NCBI RefSeq assembly: GCF_030867145.1
Contig: NC_134440.1
Location: 3,596,001 to 3,660,000, forward strand
Length of the DNA stretch: 64,000 nt
Source: Opisthocomus hoazin
Lineage: Eukaryota > Chordata > Aves > Opisthocomiformes > Opisthocomidae
Direction: 5' to 3'
Shown here: piece by piece, positions 1 through 18,928 of the stretch
How positions within the stretch are numbered: position 1 is the first letter of the stretch
Layout of the letters: every line of letters starts with the position of its first letter
The notes under the pieces: model-generated
What the model was told of the DNA's origin: nothing
The model's database searches: none
The model's input: the letters and a program-made list of their open reading frames with translations, nothing else
Position numbers and translations under genes: made by a program

Positions 1-2400
1 TTTCTTGCCAACCCACGTCTGGACGCGCGGGAGGCAAGCGTGGGCACGAGGACGCGACCCGCCGCGGACGCGTGGTCCCCCATGCCCTCGCCGCTGGCCG
101 TGGGATGGAGGGTGCGATTCTGCCGGGGGCTGGCTTGCCCGTTGCTCTTCTCTTCGCCGATGGGGCCACACACCGCGAATTTTGCTTCACCCGTGAAAAA
201 ATAAAACAGGGAACGAGAAGGAAAAGGCGTCGGATGGAAAACCCCCCGGCTGCCTGCTGGGGGGAGTGGAACCAGCTAATTTCATGCGTCTCCTTCTGGT
301 TGGAGTGGGGTCCCTCCTCACCTGCTCCTGGGCACGGTTTCCTGCACCCCGAGCCAGCAGCAAGGAATCTGACTCCAGTTTCAAGGCGAGGAGCTTGTCC
401 ACGGTTCGTAGCCCGGCTCCCATCCCAGGAGGGGACCCGCTCGGAGCCGCTGCCCGCGGCGGGCAGGGTTTACCAGCTGTCCGCACCGATCTTGCGCCCT
501 GCCACCTCCCTCTGCACCAGCCCGTGGCGGGGGGACGCAGAGAGCCCTGTGCTGGGGGTCTCAGCACCATCCCGGGGTTTCCCTGTTTGCTCCCGCTTGC
601 ACCCAACCACCGCTCCGTCGCCGCAGGGTGTCTGGGGTCGAGCGTCTGCAGGACCCCGACTCAGCGCTGAGGCCCTGGGCTCCGGATGGAAAATGCCGGA
701 GGAAGGCACCCCCTGACACGCCGGCCGGGGGGCACTCGGTGGCTTGGCCCTGGCCTGGGGGGGTCTTGCCTCTCAGTCAGCAGCTTGTGCCTACCCCAGC
801 GGCTGCTCAGCGCTGGGCTCCCATCTCTCAGCCCGTCCCTCTTGTCCTGCCGGCCCCCGACATCCCTCTGCCCACCCTGGGACCCCGAGGCGCCCAGCTG
901 ATGGCTGAGGACACCCCGCAAGCCCCCAGGTCCCACCGCCCGGGCGACGCAGCCACGGCACGCACTCTGCCTCCCGCACCGGCCCCGCACAGAGCATCCT
1001 CTGCACGGGCAGGGCTGGCAGCAAGCTGGAAACACCATCCCTGTCCCCTCCGTTTGGCCAGCCCAGCCCAGCCCGCAGAGCGCAGCGTCTCCCTCCGGCA
1101 CCCGGCATCGCCATGCTGTGTGGGGGTGACATCGCACCCCCGATTCAGGGACAGGCGGGGGCTCCGCTCCGGCAGCGGGGGCTGCTGGCAGGCAGCGGAG
1201 CAGGCTCTGCATCCACAGAATCACAGAATCACAGCATGGTCGGGGTTGGAAGGGACCTCTGGGGGTCACCCAGCCCAACCCCCTGCCCAAGCAGGGTCAC
1301 CCAGAGCAGGCTGCACAGGACCTTGTCCAGGCGGGGCTGGAATATCTCCAGAGAAGGAGACTCCGCAGCCTCCCTGGGCAGCCTGGGCCAGGGCTCCATC
1401 ACCCTCAGAGGGAAGAAGTTCTTCCTCATCTTCAGCTGGAGCTTCCTCTGCTCCAGTTTGTGCCCGTTGCCCCTTGTCCTGTCGCTGGGCACCACTGAAC
1501 AGAGTCTCCCCTTTGGAGATCCTTCTTTGGCCGTGACTCGCCTCGAGCACCCCAGCACCCATCCGCAGCCCTCCCCGGGGTCGGGCAGCACCTCCTTGTC
1601 CCCAGCTCTGCATCCTGGGGAAAACAAGCGGCTGAGTCCAGCACCAGCCCCGGCTCCTCGGGGGCCCCGCGCTGCTGCTGGCTCCGAGGACGGGACCCCG
1701 CTGAGCTACTGGAGTGCTGAAAACGAGCCTCCAGGCCCCCGCGTGAGCTTTCGTGCCGTGCTTGGCATGGGGACAGAGCTCGACGATGGCGTGGACGCAG
1801 GCGCCGCGCCAGGAAAAACACACGCCGCGGGGGAAAGGTGGGCGCACGCACGTGCGAGCGTGCCCCAGCCCTCCAGCCCGGGCGGCCGCTGCGTGTTCCG
1901 CTGACGTGTCGCGCGTGGGCACGACCCCATTTACGCTTTCCCTCCTCGAAATGGGCACCTGGGTGCCGGTGGGAGATTTCCAGCGGGAAAAGCCCTCCTT
2001 CTCCAGCCCTTCTTTCTGTGCACACGCAAGCACGCGTACGTAATCCCCCCAGCTGCCGCGTCTCAGCGTCCTCATCCTCCTCCTCCTCGCAGCTGATGGG
2101 TGCACGGGCTGGGGTGCGCAGCCCCCTGCCCACCCCGCACCCCCCCAGCACCCAGCGAGCCCACGGGCGCTGGCACCAGCTCCCCAGGGAACGCAGCGTC
2201 TCCTGGTGCGCTTGGTGCTGAATCCCTCGATCCGGCGAACCCGCAGCCCGCGGCGGAGAGGAGCATCGCTCCGCGGCCGCGCGAAGCAGCCCAAGCAGGG
2301 GATCCCTCTCGTTTGCCGGAGGTTTCATCCTGGCTCACCTGGCAAAGCCAGGATGGCGACAGGCACCCCGTGAAGCCACCGACTCATCCAGGTCCGGTAC
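1..2400. other. Intergenic, left edge
   Basis: GC-rich DNA with no exon I can recognise on either strand. Open frames here are long only because stop codons are rare in such GC-rich sequence; none shows a family motif, and none matches KLHL26, the gene that follows TMEM59L in human. The only clear element is a CR1 fragment at about 1214-1505. Confidence 0.6.
1214..1505 (-). mobile_element. CR1 LINE, 5'-truncated 3' end
   Basis: On the plus strand it begins with the reversed CR1 tail (repeats of CAGAATCA), then GGTTGGAAGGGACCTCT and the typical block ending near CTGGGCACCACTGAACAGAG, so the LINE reads on the minus strand. About 290 bp, heavily 5'-truncated. It closely resembles the copies at 5.7, 34.5, 35.3, 41.5 and 43.1 kb. 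No target duplication could be fixed by eye. Confidence 0.93.
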
Positions 2401-2406
2401 AAACCT

Positions 2407-2412
2407 TTTATT
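2407..2412 (-). terminator. TMEM59L: Candidate polyadenylation signal of TMEM59L
   Basis: AATAAA on the minus strand, about 1.64 kb after the TMEM59L stop codon. It is the first canonical signal I found downstream of that stop. The 3' UTR would then cover about 2,390-4,051. Inferred from position only. Confidence 0.4.
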
Positions 2413-4051
2413 TCCCCCGTGCCCGCACTGCCCAGCCAGCTTGGGGCTGGGTTTGCCCTTTGGAAGTGAAGCCGGAGGGGGGGGTCTGCGGCCGCTCTCC
2501 TCCCCGAGCTCGCTGCCCAGCGCGGTCGCACCCCGGGGACGGGGAGAGCCACCACGGCGGGGACACCACCACAGACTCCACCGAGCTTTACACCGAGCTG
2601 AGCGGCCAAAAAGCAATAAGTGCACCCCGAAACAGACACGAGACCCCCCTGCATCCCCCCAAACCCAGACATGTTCCACGGGTGAAAGGGATACGGAGCA
2701 GCACAAAACCGGCGGGGATGGGGACCAGAGCCCCCCGCCCCACCACGCCATGGCCCCCCGAGACCGCTCAGCGCTGGGGAGCAGCCGGCGCACGGTGAGA
2801 GCCTAAAAACCCAAGGGTGGGGAGTCACAGGTAATAAGTTAATCTGTACAGACGCGTTAGGTGGACGTGGGGACGGCCGGGGCCGCCGCCGAGCCGTCCC
2901 TCCCGAACGCAGGGGTGTCCCCGTGGGGCACGGGGGGCCGAGGAACCACATGCCGACGCAAATCAAACCACAAAACGACGCACGAAGTCAAGTGATGGAG
3001 AACGGCGGGGAGAAGGGGAGATGCGCCGGAGCGCGGTGAGGCCGGCTGCGGGAGCAGGGGGAGGGAGGGGACCCCTCCACGTCGAGGGGCTGTGCCGGGG
3101 TGAGCCAAGGGGGTCCCTGCTTGGCCGGGAGACCCCAGGGCTGCACCCCGGTTCCAGAGCAGCGCGGCAAGCCCGAGGACCCGGAGGCCAGCTGCCGCTG
3201 GGTCCTGCCATCAGCTGCAGCACCGCAGGCTGAGCCGCTCCCGGCATCGGGCAGGGACGCCGAGCCCAGGGCGAGGAGTCCCAGCAGCTCCCACCTCCTG
3301 CCCGAGCTCGACCTCGTCCCCTGCTCTGTCCCACCAGCACCCCATCGGCATCGGGGCCAGCCGCCCCGAAGGCATCACGGAGCAGGGAGGGGAAGGAGCC
3401 ATCCCGGAGCCCCTCGGCAGCTCCGGGAAGGGGCCGGCTGGGTCCTCGCGTGGGCACGGAGGCTGCGAGCTCCACTCCTCTCTCCGGCTGCCAACGCCAA
3501 ATCCATTCGCCACGTTTCGGCTCCCCAAGGCAATCGGCTCCGGCCGGCGGAAGGGAGTTCCCAGGGCCGGAGACGGCGCCTTGGAGGCTCAGCCCAAGGT
3601 GGGAGGCCGGGGATGTGCCGAGCCAAAGCCCCGCTCGCTGCAGACGCTCTCCATCCCCCACCGCAGCCGGCTCCCTCCTGCCCAGCGCTGGACCCATGCC
3701 CGGAGGGCTGCGGGGCCCCGGGGGCTCCGGTCGGGAGGAGACCGACCGCCCCGCTCCGAGGACGGGATCCCCCCAGCCTCCCGGCTCCGGCAGCTCCTCT
3801 CTTGGCTCTCGAGCACTGGAAACCAGGATCCCAGCAAACGGAGCATCTACGGAGGAGGCAGAGCCATGGCCCAGCTCCTCCGCAGCGGCCGTGCCCGGGG
3901 AGCAGAGCGGGACTGAGCCAGATCACAGCCCCGGTCCCCGCCGCGACGCCGCTCCAGGAGCCGGGGACATGAAGCAGTCGGAGCGGGGCCGGGGACGATG
4001 CCGCGGGGACGGGGACAGGGAGGTGGCGTGGAGATGACAGGAAGGGATGGT

Positions 4052-11073
<7,022 letters not shown>

Positions 11074-11325
11074 GGCGGAGCGGAGCGGAGCCGAGCCCAG
11101 CGCACCCACCGCGGCCGGGCCCGCCGTGACGCGCCGGGCGCCGGGCGGGGGCGGCGGGGGGGGCCGGGGGCGGGGGGAGCCGCCGCAGCCTGCCGCAGCT
11201 CCGCCGGCACCGGCACCGGCAGCGCGGGGGGGGATGCGGGGAGCGGCGGGGGGACGGGGGGGGCGCGGGCACCGGGGGGGGCGCGGGTACCCCGGGGTGC
11301 CGGGGGGGGGGGCGATGGAGACCGC
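11074..11325 (-). promoter_or_regulatory. TMEM59L: CpG-rich promoter region of TMEM59L
   Basis: Dense CG dinucleotides and GC boxes directly upstream of the TMEM59L start codon, with no TATA box seen. The transcription start could not be placed. The region also marks a switch of G/C strand bias between the two flanking repeat arrays. Confidence 0.5.
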
Positions 11326-11880
11326 GGGGGATGCAGGGGGCCAGGAAGGCGCAGGGGAGCACTGGGGGATGCAGGGGGGTCTGGGGGATGCAGGGAGACC
11401 GGGGGCATGCAGGGGGGTCGGGGGGATGCAGGGGGGTCGGGGGGATGCAGGGGCACTGGGGATGCAGGGGGACCGAGGGGATGCAGGGGATGCAAGGGGA
11501 CCGGGGGGTGTGGGGGCACTGGGGATGCAGGGGGACCAGGGGGATACAGGGGGACTGGGGGGTGCAGGGGGACCAAAGGACGCAGGGGCACTGGGGGTGC
11601 AGGGGGACTGGGGGTGCAGGGGGACTGGGGGATGCAGGAGATGCAGGGGCATCAGGGGGATGCAGGGCACTGGGGGGCACAGGGGGATTGGGGGATGCAG
11701 GGGGACCGGGGGGATGCAGGGGGACTGGGGGGGTGCACGGGAACTGGGGGATGCAGAGGCACTGGGGAGCACTGGGGATGCAGGGGGACTGGGGGATTCC
11801 CAGGGATCAAAGGGGCACAGCAGGACTGGGGGATGCAGAGGGACGGGGGGAACAGCGGGACCGGTGGCCACGCTGACACC
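11326..11880. repeat. G-rich minisatellite upstream of TMEM59L
   Basis: Variable 17-30 bp units around GATGCAGGGGGACTGGGG, more than twenty copies, G-rich on the plus strand. Open frames through it are repeat artefacts. Confidence 0.92.
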
Positions 11881-12345
11881 AGCAGCACAGAGGGCCTGGG
11901 AAGAGCAGGGGGGCTGGGGGGGACATGGGGACCAGGGCGCATGCTGGCACTGGTGGCACACAGAGAGTGGGGGGCCGAGGGATGGGGCTGCGCTGGCGTG
12001 GGGGGCACCCCAGCTCCAGGGAAGGGCAGCAGCAGCAGCAGAGCACCCCCAAGGGACTGCCCCCCGGGAGGGGACGGGCCCCTTGTCCCCAGCCAGCGTC
12101 TGACCCAGGCGTGCCACCCTCCACGGCCCTCGGGGCCTCCCCAAGACCCCTCCGGCCACCCCACCCGCACCCTCGCCCCTCCTCGCCCTCCCCAGCCGGG
12201 GCGCTGGGCTCTCCCTGACACCCCAGATTTACAGCTTCGATTTCCCAGGGTTTAACAGACACAAAAGGCGCAGGCTTGGCCCCGCGCTCGCCGCTGCCCT
12301 GCCCATTAGCCGTGTTTATGGCAGCACCCCAAAGCGGGCCCGGGG

Positions 12346-12377
12346 GGAGGAGGAGGAGGAGGAGGAGGAGGAGGAGG
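12346..12377. repeat. (AGG)n triplet microsatellite
   Basis: About ten uninterrupted AGG units in intergenic DNA. Confidence 0.95.
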
Positions 12378-14106
12378 GCTGGGGGCTTCGCTAACCTCCA
12401 GCCCTAATGGGGAACACATGGCAGGACCCCGGCGTGGGACGGGGAGGCCTCCCGCTCCCAGCTCCGGGTTGAGGGGTGCTCTGCGCCCTGGGGCAGGGAG
12501 AGAGGGGTTGGGGTGGCCGGATCCCAGCGGGGACGGAGCCCCGTGCCCCCCCCCCGGGAGCAGGGAGCGGGGCCTCTCCTCGCCCCGCTGCGCTCCGCCA
12601 GCTTATTCATCTTGTTAATCAAACCAGGGCCGGGAGAAAATGTGCTCGGGCCGGGCTGGCGGGGCTGCCAGGTCGGCTGCGCTCCCGCCTCCCCGCTCCT
12701 GGAGCCCGGCCAGCCCCTCGGCCTCGCGTCCGGCACCGGTGACTGATGGCCAAGTAAATGGGGTAGATTGGGGGCCGTCACCGTAAATCACGGCGCGCCG
12801 CGACGCAGGTGAGGTTTCCGTCGGCCGGGAGGGACGGAGCCGGAGCCCGGAGCCCCAGAGGGATGGAAGCCCACCGGGTCGAGAGGCAGGGGCTGGGTGG
12901 GTGGTGGGCGACGCTCCCTCCGCACCTGCCCGCGCGACGCCTGGCGCCGGCCCATGCTCCGTCCGCTCACCTTTTATCAGAAAAATCCCTTTCCCAGGCA
13001 AGAATACTCAAGTTGGCAAATATTTACCGCCTCTCCCCGCCCCTCTCCAGAAACACTCGATGCCTTCTGCGTTTATCACTGCTGACCGACATTTTTTTGT
13101 GTGTGTGCTGGAGCCTTTCATGAAGCCGCCGGCTCCCCCCGCACCGGCCGGGGCGTCCCCGCGGTCCCCCCACGGCCAGGGCACCCGTCGCCCCGGGTCC
13201 CGACCCCGCGGAGCCCATCCCTCCTGCTCAAGCACCCCCTCGGCACCCTCCACGTTTTTTTTCCCCCCCCCCAGAGATCAGCAAACTCCGTCGTGGGACG
13301 CTTTGTGCTTCGACGGAGGCGGGAAGGCGCGGCCGCCCGCTGCGGGGATGCTCTCGAGCGAGGGGGTCGTGCCGGGGGGGTGGCAGGGAAGGGGTTAAGC
13401 GGGTTATAAATTACCCAGGGATGTGGAAACGCGATGGAGAGGAATAGAAAGCGAGCTCTGACTGCTGGATTCTTCGCATTTCTAGCCTCTTTATTTCTCC
13501 CCCAGGTCACTTTAAAAGGATGCAGGCGGTCGGAGGCAGCTCCGCCGCGCCTCTCCTCCCGCTTTTGCTGGGGTTTGGGGTTTTTTTGGTTGTTTGTTTT
13601 TTACACCCTGGCCCCGGAGCCAGATGCCGGCTCTGTCCAAGGACTTTATGGAGCAAGCTCTGCCTGGGAAATCGAGTAATTAGATTAACTCGGGGTAGAT
13701 GTGCTGGGCCCGGCCCGGGTGACAGATGATGGAGGGCTGGCAGGAGGGCGGTGGCTGGTGGGGAGCCGGACCAAGGATGCTCAGCCTGGGGTTGGGGACG
13801 TCACCAGGGCCACCCCGGCGTCTGGGATCCATGCGGGGGGAGCTGCCTCCTGCCCGGGCAGAGCTGGGCCCCACGGCCAGACCCCGCACCGCAACAGGGC
13901 AGAGAGGCCCTGGGAACGGGGCCACGCCGCGGGGTGGCCGGACCGCGCTGGCCCCGGGGGACCACCGCGCTGACGCCGACAGCCCGGTCCGGGGGTCAGA
14001 GGGGGCTACCGGGCCGCATCCTGCCTCCCGGCCGTCATCCGGAGACCGGCCGGTGCCCGTGAGCTGGTGGGCAGGAGGCGGCAGCGCTTTAAAGGTCGCT
14101 GTCAAA

Positions 14107-14206
14107 GGGCAGCGCTGACCACAGCGCCTGCCTGCTGACCACATCTGCCTGCTGACCACATCTGCCCGCTGACCACATCTGGCTGCTGACCACATCTGGC
14201 TGCTGA
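14107..14206. repeat. Tandem array of ~18-bp units with TGACCACA cores
   Basis: Units of the type CTGCTGACCACATCTGCC repeat about five times and end in a variant, CTGCTGACTCAGCG. Each full unit carries ACCACA, the core recognised by RUNX factors. Confidence 0.85.
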
Positions 14207-14213
14207 CTCAGCG
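14201..14213. promoter_or_regulatory. MARE/AP-1-like site
   Basis: TGCTGACTCAGCG matches the 13-bp T-MARE (TGCTGACTCAGCA) at 12 positions and contains a perfect AP-1 core, TGACTCA. It is the last, altered unit of the tandem array, about 2.25 kb before the 16,468 start codon. Function not shown. Confidence 0.4.
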
Positions 14214-16467
14214 GGCGGGAGAGCGGCTCCAACACCTCCGGCTGCTCCCTGCCGCCGGCCCGATCCTGCCTCCGCCCCGGTGCTGCGCGGGTTCGGGGAC
14301 CGAGGGCACGGCGGGGCTGGCTCTGTCCCCCCGGGGTGTCCCCATTCTGCAGCATCAGGTCCGGGAGGGGAGGGTGAAGGTCCCCGAGCCACCCCGGGGT
14401 GAGACCCCGGCCACGTCCCAGGTGACACCAGTGGGCACCGATGGTCCCCTCTCCTCCCACTGTCCCCCCACCTTGCCCCTGACCCCCCAGCGCAGCCTCA
14501 AGCCACCCTCAGATGGTGCCTTTGCCAGAGCTGGCCGTGTCCCCTCTGCCAGCGCCAGGACGGGTGTCTGTCCCCCCCCCGGGAGCCCACCCGTCCCTGC
14601 GTCCCAAAAAGAGCCGCGCTGAATCCCGCTTTATCCCTGGCTCCGGGTGGGAGCCGAGGGGCTTGGCCGGGGGAAGGAGCGGGCAGAGGGACGGGCAGGT
14701 GGGCAGCCGGGGCGGCTGCAGGGGGGCGATTCCTCCTTCCCCCCCCAGCACCCACCGCTGGCTCCTGCCCCGGGGGAGCTTCCTGGGGGGGGATCTGGGA
14801 AGCCAGGGGGGATGCGGGCGGTGGGTCGGGAGCGCGGGCGGCCGCCGGCCCCCGGGCCAGCCGTGATTCACTCGGCCGGACCGCGGCCGCTGGGGCTGAA
14901 TTTTCTCAGGCTGGGTGGCTCCCGGCGCCTGACATTTTTGGGAAATTTCAACAAAAACAGTTCAGAAGCTTCCAAAAAACAGGACGATGGGAACAGGCAT
15001 TGTTTTGTCTCCCTCCTGCTCTCTTTTTTTTCTTTTCTTTTCTGATCCGTGCAGTCGCTTCGGCCGGGTGCCCGACACCTCGGAGCCCCACGCAGCGTCA
15101 CCCCCCTGTCCCCGCGTGGCCCCGGGGCACAGCCCCCCAGGGCTATGGGGCAGGGGCTGACTCGTGGTGTCACCCCCCTTGGGAGGGGCACCCTGGGCCC
15201 CCCAGGTGTCCCCTGCCACCCCCAGCTCTGTCCCCCCACATTCCATCCCCTGCAGGGAGCGATGTCCCCGTCCTCGCGGCCGAGGGGCTGCAGAGCTGGG
15301 ACAGGGATTAAGGGGACACGGAAAGCCACCGAATGATGTCCCCACGGGCTAGAAACGGCCCCCCCCCAGCTCTGAGCCCCCGAAGTCACCCACAAACCCC
15401 AGCCACGGCAGCAGTGCCATGGCCCGGGGGCTCCCAGCCCCATCCCAACCTCAAGATCGAGACCACCGGGTCCCTCCGTGTCCCCTCTGCTGGAGGGGGA
15501 CATGACCCAGGCACCCCCCTGGCATGGGGAGCTCTCAGGGCACCCCAATTTGTCCCATCCTGCACCCCAAGTCTCCAGCAGACCGAAAGGACACCCAGCC
15601 AGGGACCGGCCACACTCGGGGACGGTGGCCTTGCCACAGCCGGGACCTGCTGTCCCAGGGCTGAGCCCCCCGCCCCAGGGTCTGCAGAGCTCGTGGTGGC
15701 ACCGAGTCTCGGGCGGGGGGACGGGAGGGGGTCCCAGATGGGGCCACGGTGCCCGGGCAGGCGGCTTCGCCGTGGTGCCAGTGGCACAACCGGACACGTC
15801 ACTGCTGCCGGGCTGCCTGGGACCCCCGGGGACGGACATGGCCCGGAGCTGGTGGGGGCTTGGGGCACTTTTCCCACCTTTTTGGAGTTTTTTTTGGGGG
15901 GGAAAACCAGAGGTGTTGAGCTCGACAGCAAACGTCGGGGTTTAGGGGAAGATATTCCCGTTTTCACCTCCCCCCCCCCCCAAAAAAAAGGCGATAACGG
16001 GATGTTGGTCTCCTGCAGACCCTTCTGATGGAGGGGCGGGGGGGGGGGGGGACCCGGGCGCGGCCCCCGGGGCACGGGAGGGTCCGTAGCGGCCGGGCGT
16101 GAGTCACCCGTGGGAAGGCGGCCCGGGACGGCCCGTTTGCACCCACGGGGGGCTCGGGGGGGAGCGGGACACCGGGGGGGGGGGCGGGGAGAGCATCCCG
16201 CAGCAGCACCGGCCGCCGGCGGGCAGGCACCGCGCCTCGGGGGGTCAGCACCGGGGCCGGTACCGGAGCTGGGCGGCGGGGCCCGGGGGACCGGTGGCTT
16301 TCTGCCCCCCCGGGGGCGGGCCCGGGCCGGGCGGGGCGGGGCCAGGGCGGCATTTAGGGCTTTGGTAACCGGGGGGTGGGGGGGGATTGCTCAGACTTGC
16401 TCGGGACTTCCCCGGACGTGCCGGTGCGTTCCGCCGCCCCGGGCACCGACGGGCACCGGAGCCGGCC

Positions 16468-16534
16468 ATGCCGCCGCTGCTCCCCCCCCTGCTCCTGCTC
16501 TGCCTTCGCCTCCTCCGGGCCGAGCCCCTCGCCT
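16468..16534 (+). CDS. CRLF1: Signal-peptide exon, probably cytokine receptor-like factor 1 exon 1 (partial gene)
   Basis: ATG opens 22 codons of a clear signal peptide (MPPLLPPLLLLCLRLLRAEP) and then meets a strong donor, T|GTGAGT, leaving phase 1. Phase-1 signal exons are usual in type I cytokine receptors. The exon lies in a CpG island head to head with TMEM59L, exactly where human CRLF1 starts. CRLF1 is secreted with CLCF1 and signals through CNTFR. No exon 2 (expected to begin with a stretch like HTAVISPQDP) was found before the N gap, so the identity rests on position and signal sequence only. Another secreted-protein gene cannot be excluded. Confidence 0.45.
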
Positions 16535-18728
16535 GTGAGTACCGGGAACACCGGGAGGACCGGGCGGCTCCAGCAAGGTGGGCGCGGGGGGTCCCGTCGG
16601 GGCCGGGCGCGGCGCGGAGCACCCCCCCCCCGCCCCCCCGGGGATCCCCGGTTCGGTGCGGGCCGGGCGGTGCCGGTCCATGGGGTGGGGGTCGTGTGGC
16701 CGTGTGTGTGCCCCCCCCCCCGTTTCCCCCGGTTCCCCGGGATGCGGAGCGGGGGCAGCGGCGGGCGCACCTCGGGGCTGCGCGTTGCGGGGTAAGCGGG
16801 ACCCCCCCCACTGAGGGGACCCCCCCATCTCCCCTCGGCAGGCGGCCGGGACCCCCCCCTCCCTCCCTGGCCCTGCAGCCCAGCAGCCCAGCCGGGACCC
16901 CCCCCCTTCTCCCCGCAGAGAACAATAGAGGAGCCTTTTCTGTTCCCCCCATCCCCAAGCGCAGCAGGGACCCCCCCTCCTCCCTCGGGAGCAGCGAGGG
17001 ACCCCTCTCCCCATGGAGAAGGAGGATCCCCCTCCCCGAGAAGGGTCGGTTCCCCCCTGTCCCCCCCCCCCCCCCGCCGTGCAGCCCCCCCCTCCCGGAG
17101 AACAATGCGGCTCCGTTCCCCACCCAGGACAATGGAAACCCCCGTCCGGAGAACAATAGCGAGCCCCTTCCCCACCCGACCCCCTCCCACCCCTGGAGCT
17201 GTGACCCCCCCTTTCCCCCCCTCAGAGCCTCTGAGCCCCCCCCTGCTCTTGCTGAGAACAACGGGGACCCCCCCGTTCCCCCCAGAGAGCCGTGCCCCCC
17301 CCCCCCCCCCGGTCCCAGAGAACAATGAATCCCCTTTTCCCCACCCAGAACCACAGGGAGCTCCCTCCCCCCACGGAGAACAACGAATCCCCCCCAAAAG
17401 ACCCCCCCGGGGGGGCTCCGTGCTGGTGCCCGTTTGGGGGTCCCACCGGGTGGTGGCAGGGACAGGAGGTGCCACCTGTGGGCTGAGCTGCGGGCGGCCT
17501 CAGCCCTGGGGGGATCGGGGTCCCCCTTCACATTGGGGGGGGGAGGACACAGACACAGGAGGGGTCCCCCTACTCCGTGCAGAGCCCCAAACCACATTTG
17601 CCCCCCATCCCACGCGTCGCCTCGTCGCTCCCGCTCCGGCCCGGGCCAAGGGGAGGCGAGATCCCGTTCCCGGGCCGCGGGAAGCTTGGCTTCCTCCCGG
17701 TGATGGGAATTTCTCAGGGCGATGGATGTTCGCTTCCGACGCGCTAACGGGTCCCGCCAAGAAAAGCCACTGCTCGGCAGCTCCCGTGTCCCCGGCGACG
17801 CTGTGGGGTCCCGGCCACCCAACTCCCGTACCCCCCCCCAAAACCCATACGCGTCGGTAACGGGGGGAGTCTCAAGGAGCCCGAATTGGGGCAGGAATTG
17901 CAGAGGGGTGAGGAAAAATGTTCCAGAAATCCCTTTCGGAGGCGTTAGCCAGAGGCTCTGAGCGGAGGTGGGTTTCGGCGTGGGGCAGTGCCCACCCCAG
18001 TGCCCCTCCCGGGGGTCACAGGGGTTAATCCCACCAGGGACGATGTGGGGCCGTGGCCGGACCCCCGTGGGGCTGACCCCACGCCTCTCGGCTCACCCCG
18101 CTAAGGGAATGCCCGGTGCCACCCGGTGCCACTGGCAGCCGGTTCCCCATCCCAGGGACCCCCATTCCCCCCCCCACGGGGGTCCGGTGCAGGCGCCTGG
18201 GGCGAGCGCTCGCCCCGCGGCCCCTCGACGTGCGGCGCTGGGGAAAGGCGAAGCCAAATCTCCTTTTAGAGAGCGAAAGTTTCCCCTCGGTGCGGCTCGG
18301 TCGCGCTCGCTGGAATGCCTGGGCTTTTTATAAATCCCTCCTCGAGCTGAGGGATGGGCACGAGAAACGCCGGTCGGGAGAAGAGAAAGGGAAAAAGATC
18401 ATGGAAAGGGGGGATAAAGAGTTTTCGGGTGCCGTGTCCGCCTGCAAACCTTGCTGCTTGAGCTTTAGAAGAGCTCTAAATATATATTTATTTTTTTTAA
18501 ATTTATTTTTCTTGCAGAATTCAGGGCTGCCCAAATTTCCTTTTGTTCTCCAGGGCAATTATTTATATTATTTTTTCCTTAAGCCCCTGCACATCTATAA
18601 TAATCTTTTTTAACTGCGTGATCCTCCGACACTTAATCGGAGGGTTTTTTTCCTTTTCTTTCCCAACCCCTTAAAACACTGATGTAAAATAAAATGAAAC
18701 CCGGCCCTTCGGAAGAAAAGCATAAACA
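16535..18728. other. Presumed CRLF1 intron 1, cut by the gap
   Basis: GC-rich with long C runs to about 17.4 kb, then more mixed, ending in AT-rich sequence (18.48-18.73 kb) at the gap. A polypyrimidine tract and TTGCAG near 18,510-18,517 look like an acceptor, but what follows does not match any CRLF1 exon I know. No exon called. Confidence 0.5.
16918..17395 (+). repeat. Degenerate minisatellite with GAGAACAA motif
   Basis: GAGAACAAT or GAGAACAAC recurs at 16918, 17098, 17149, 17254, 17318 and 17376 inside C-rich spacers of uneven length. It gives a spurious Glu-Asn-Asn pattern in one open frame that continues from the 16,468 start codon past the splice donor. Confidence 0.75.
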
Positions 18729-18928
18729 NNNNNNNNNNNNNNNNNNNNNNNNNNNNNNNNNNNNNNNNNNNNNNNNNNNNNNNNNNNNNNNNNNNNNNNN
18801 NNNNNNNNNNNNNNNNNNNNNNNNNNNNNNNNNNNNNNNNNNNNNNNNNNNNNNNNNNNNNNNNNNNNNNNNNNNNNNNNNNNNNNNNNNNNNNNNNNNN
18901 NNNNNNNNNNNNNNNNNNNNNNNNNNNN
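18729..18928. other. Assembly gap, 200 N
   Basis: Exactly 200 unknown bases, a typical placeholder length for a scaffolding join of unknown size. The flanks belong to different syntenic places (CRLF1 side on the left, SSBP4 side on the right). Confidence 0.97.

Larger units (their letters stand above)
11881..16467. other. Intergenic between TMEM59L and the likely CRLF1 exon
   Basis: No exon recognised on either strand. Contents that can be named are an AGG triplet run (12346-12377) and a small tandem array with a MARE-like end (14107-14213). The stretch at about 12.9-13.7 kb is less GC-rich and might hold conserved regulatory DNA, but that cannot be judged without another genome. Confidence 0.55.

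Noticed and set aside
1-2400. KLHL26 exon at the left edge
   Set aside because: Expected by synteny, but no BTB or Kelch sequence was found in any frame.
11326-11880. Gly-rich open frame up to about 500 codons
   Set aside because: Pure minisatellite translation with no domain, splice logic or start context.
16387-17328. A 313-codon plus-strand protein including the signal peptide
   Set aside because: Past 16,534 it reads through a strong splice donor into repetitive C-rich DNA; only the first exon is credible.
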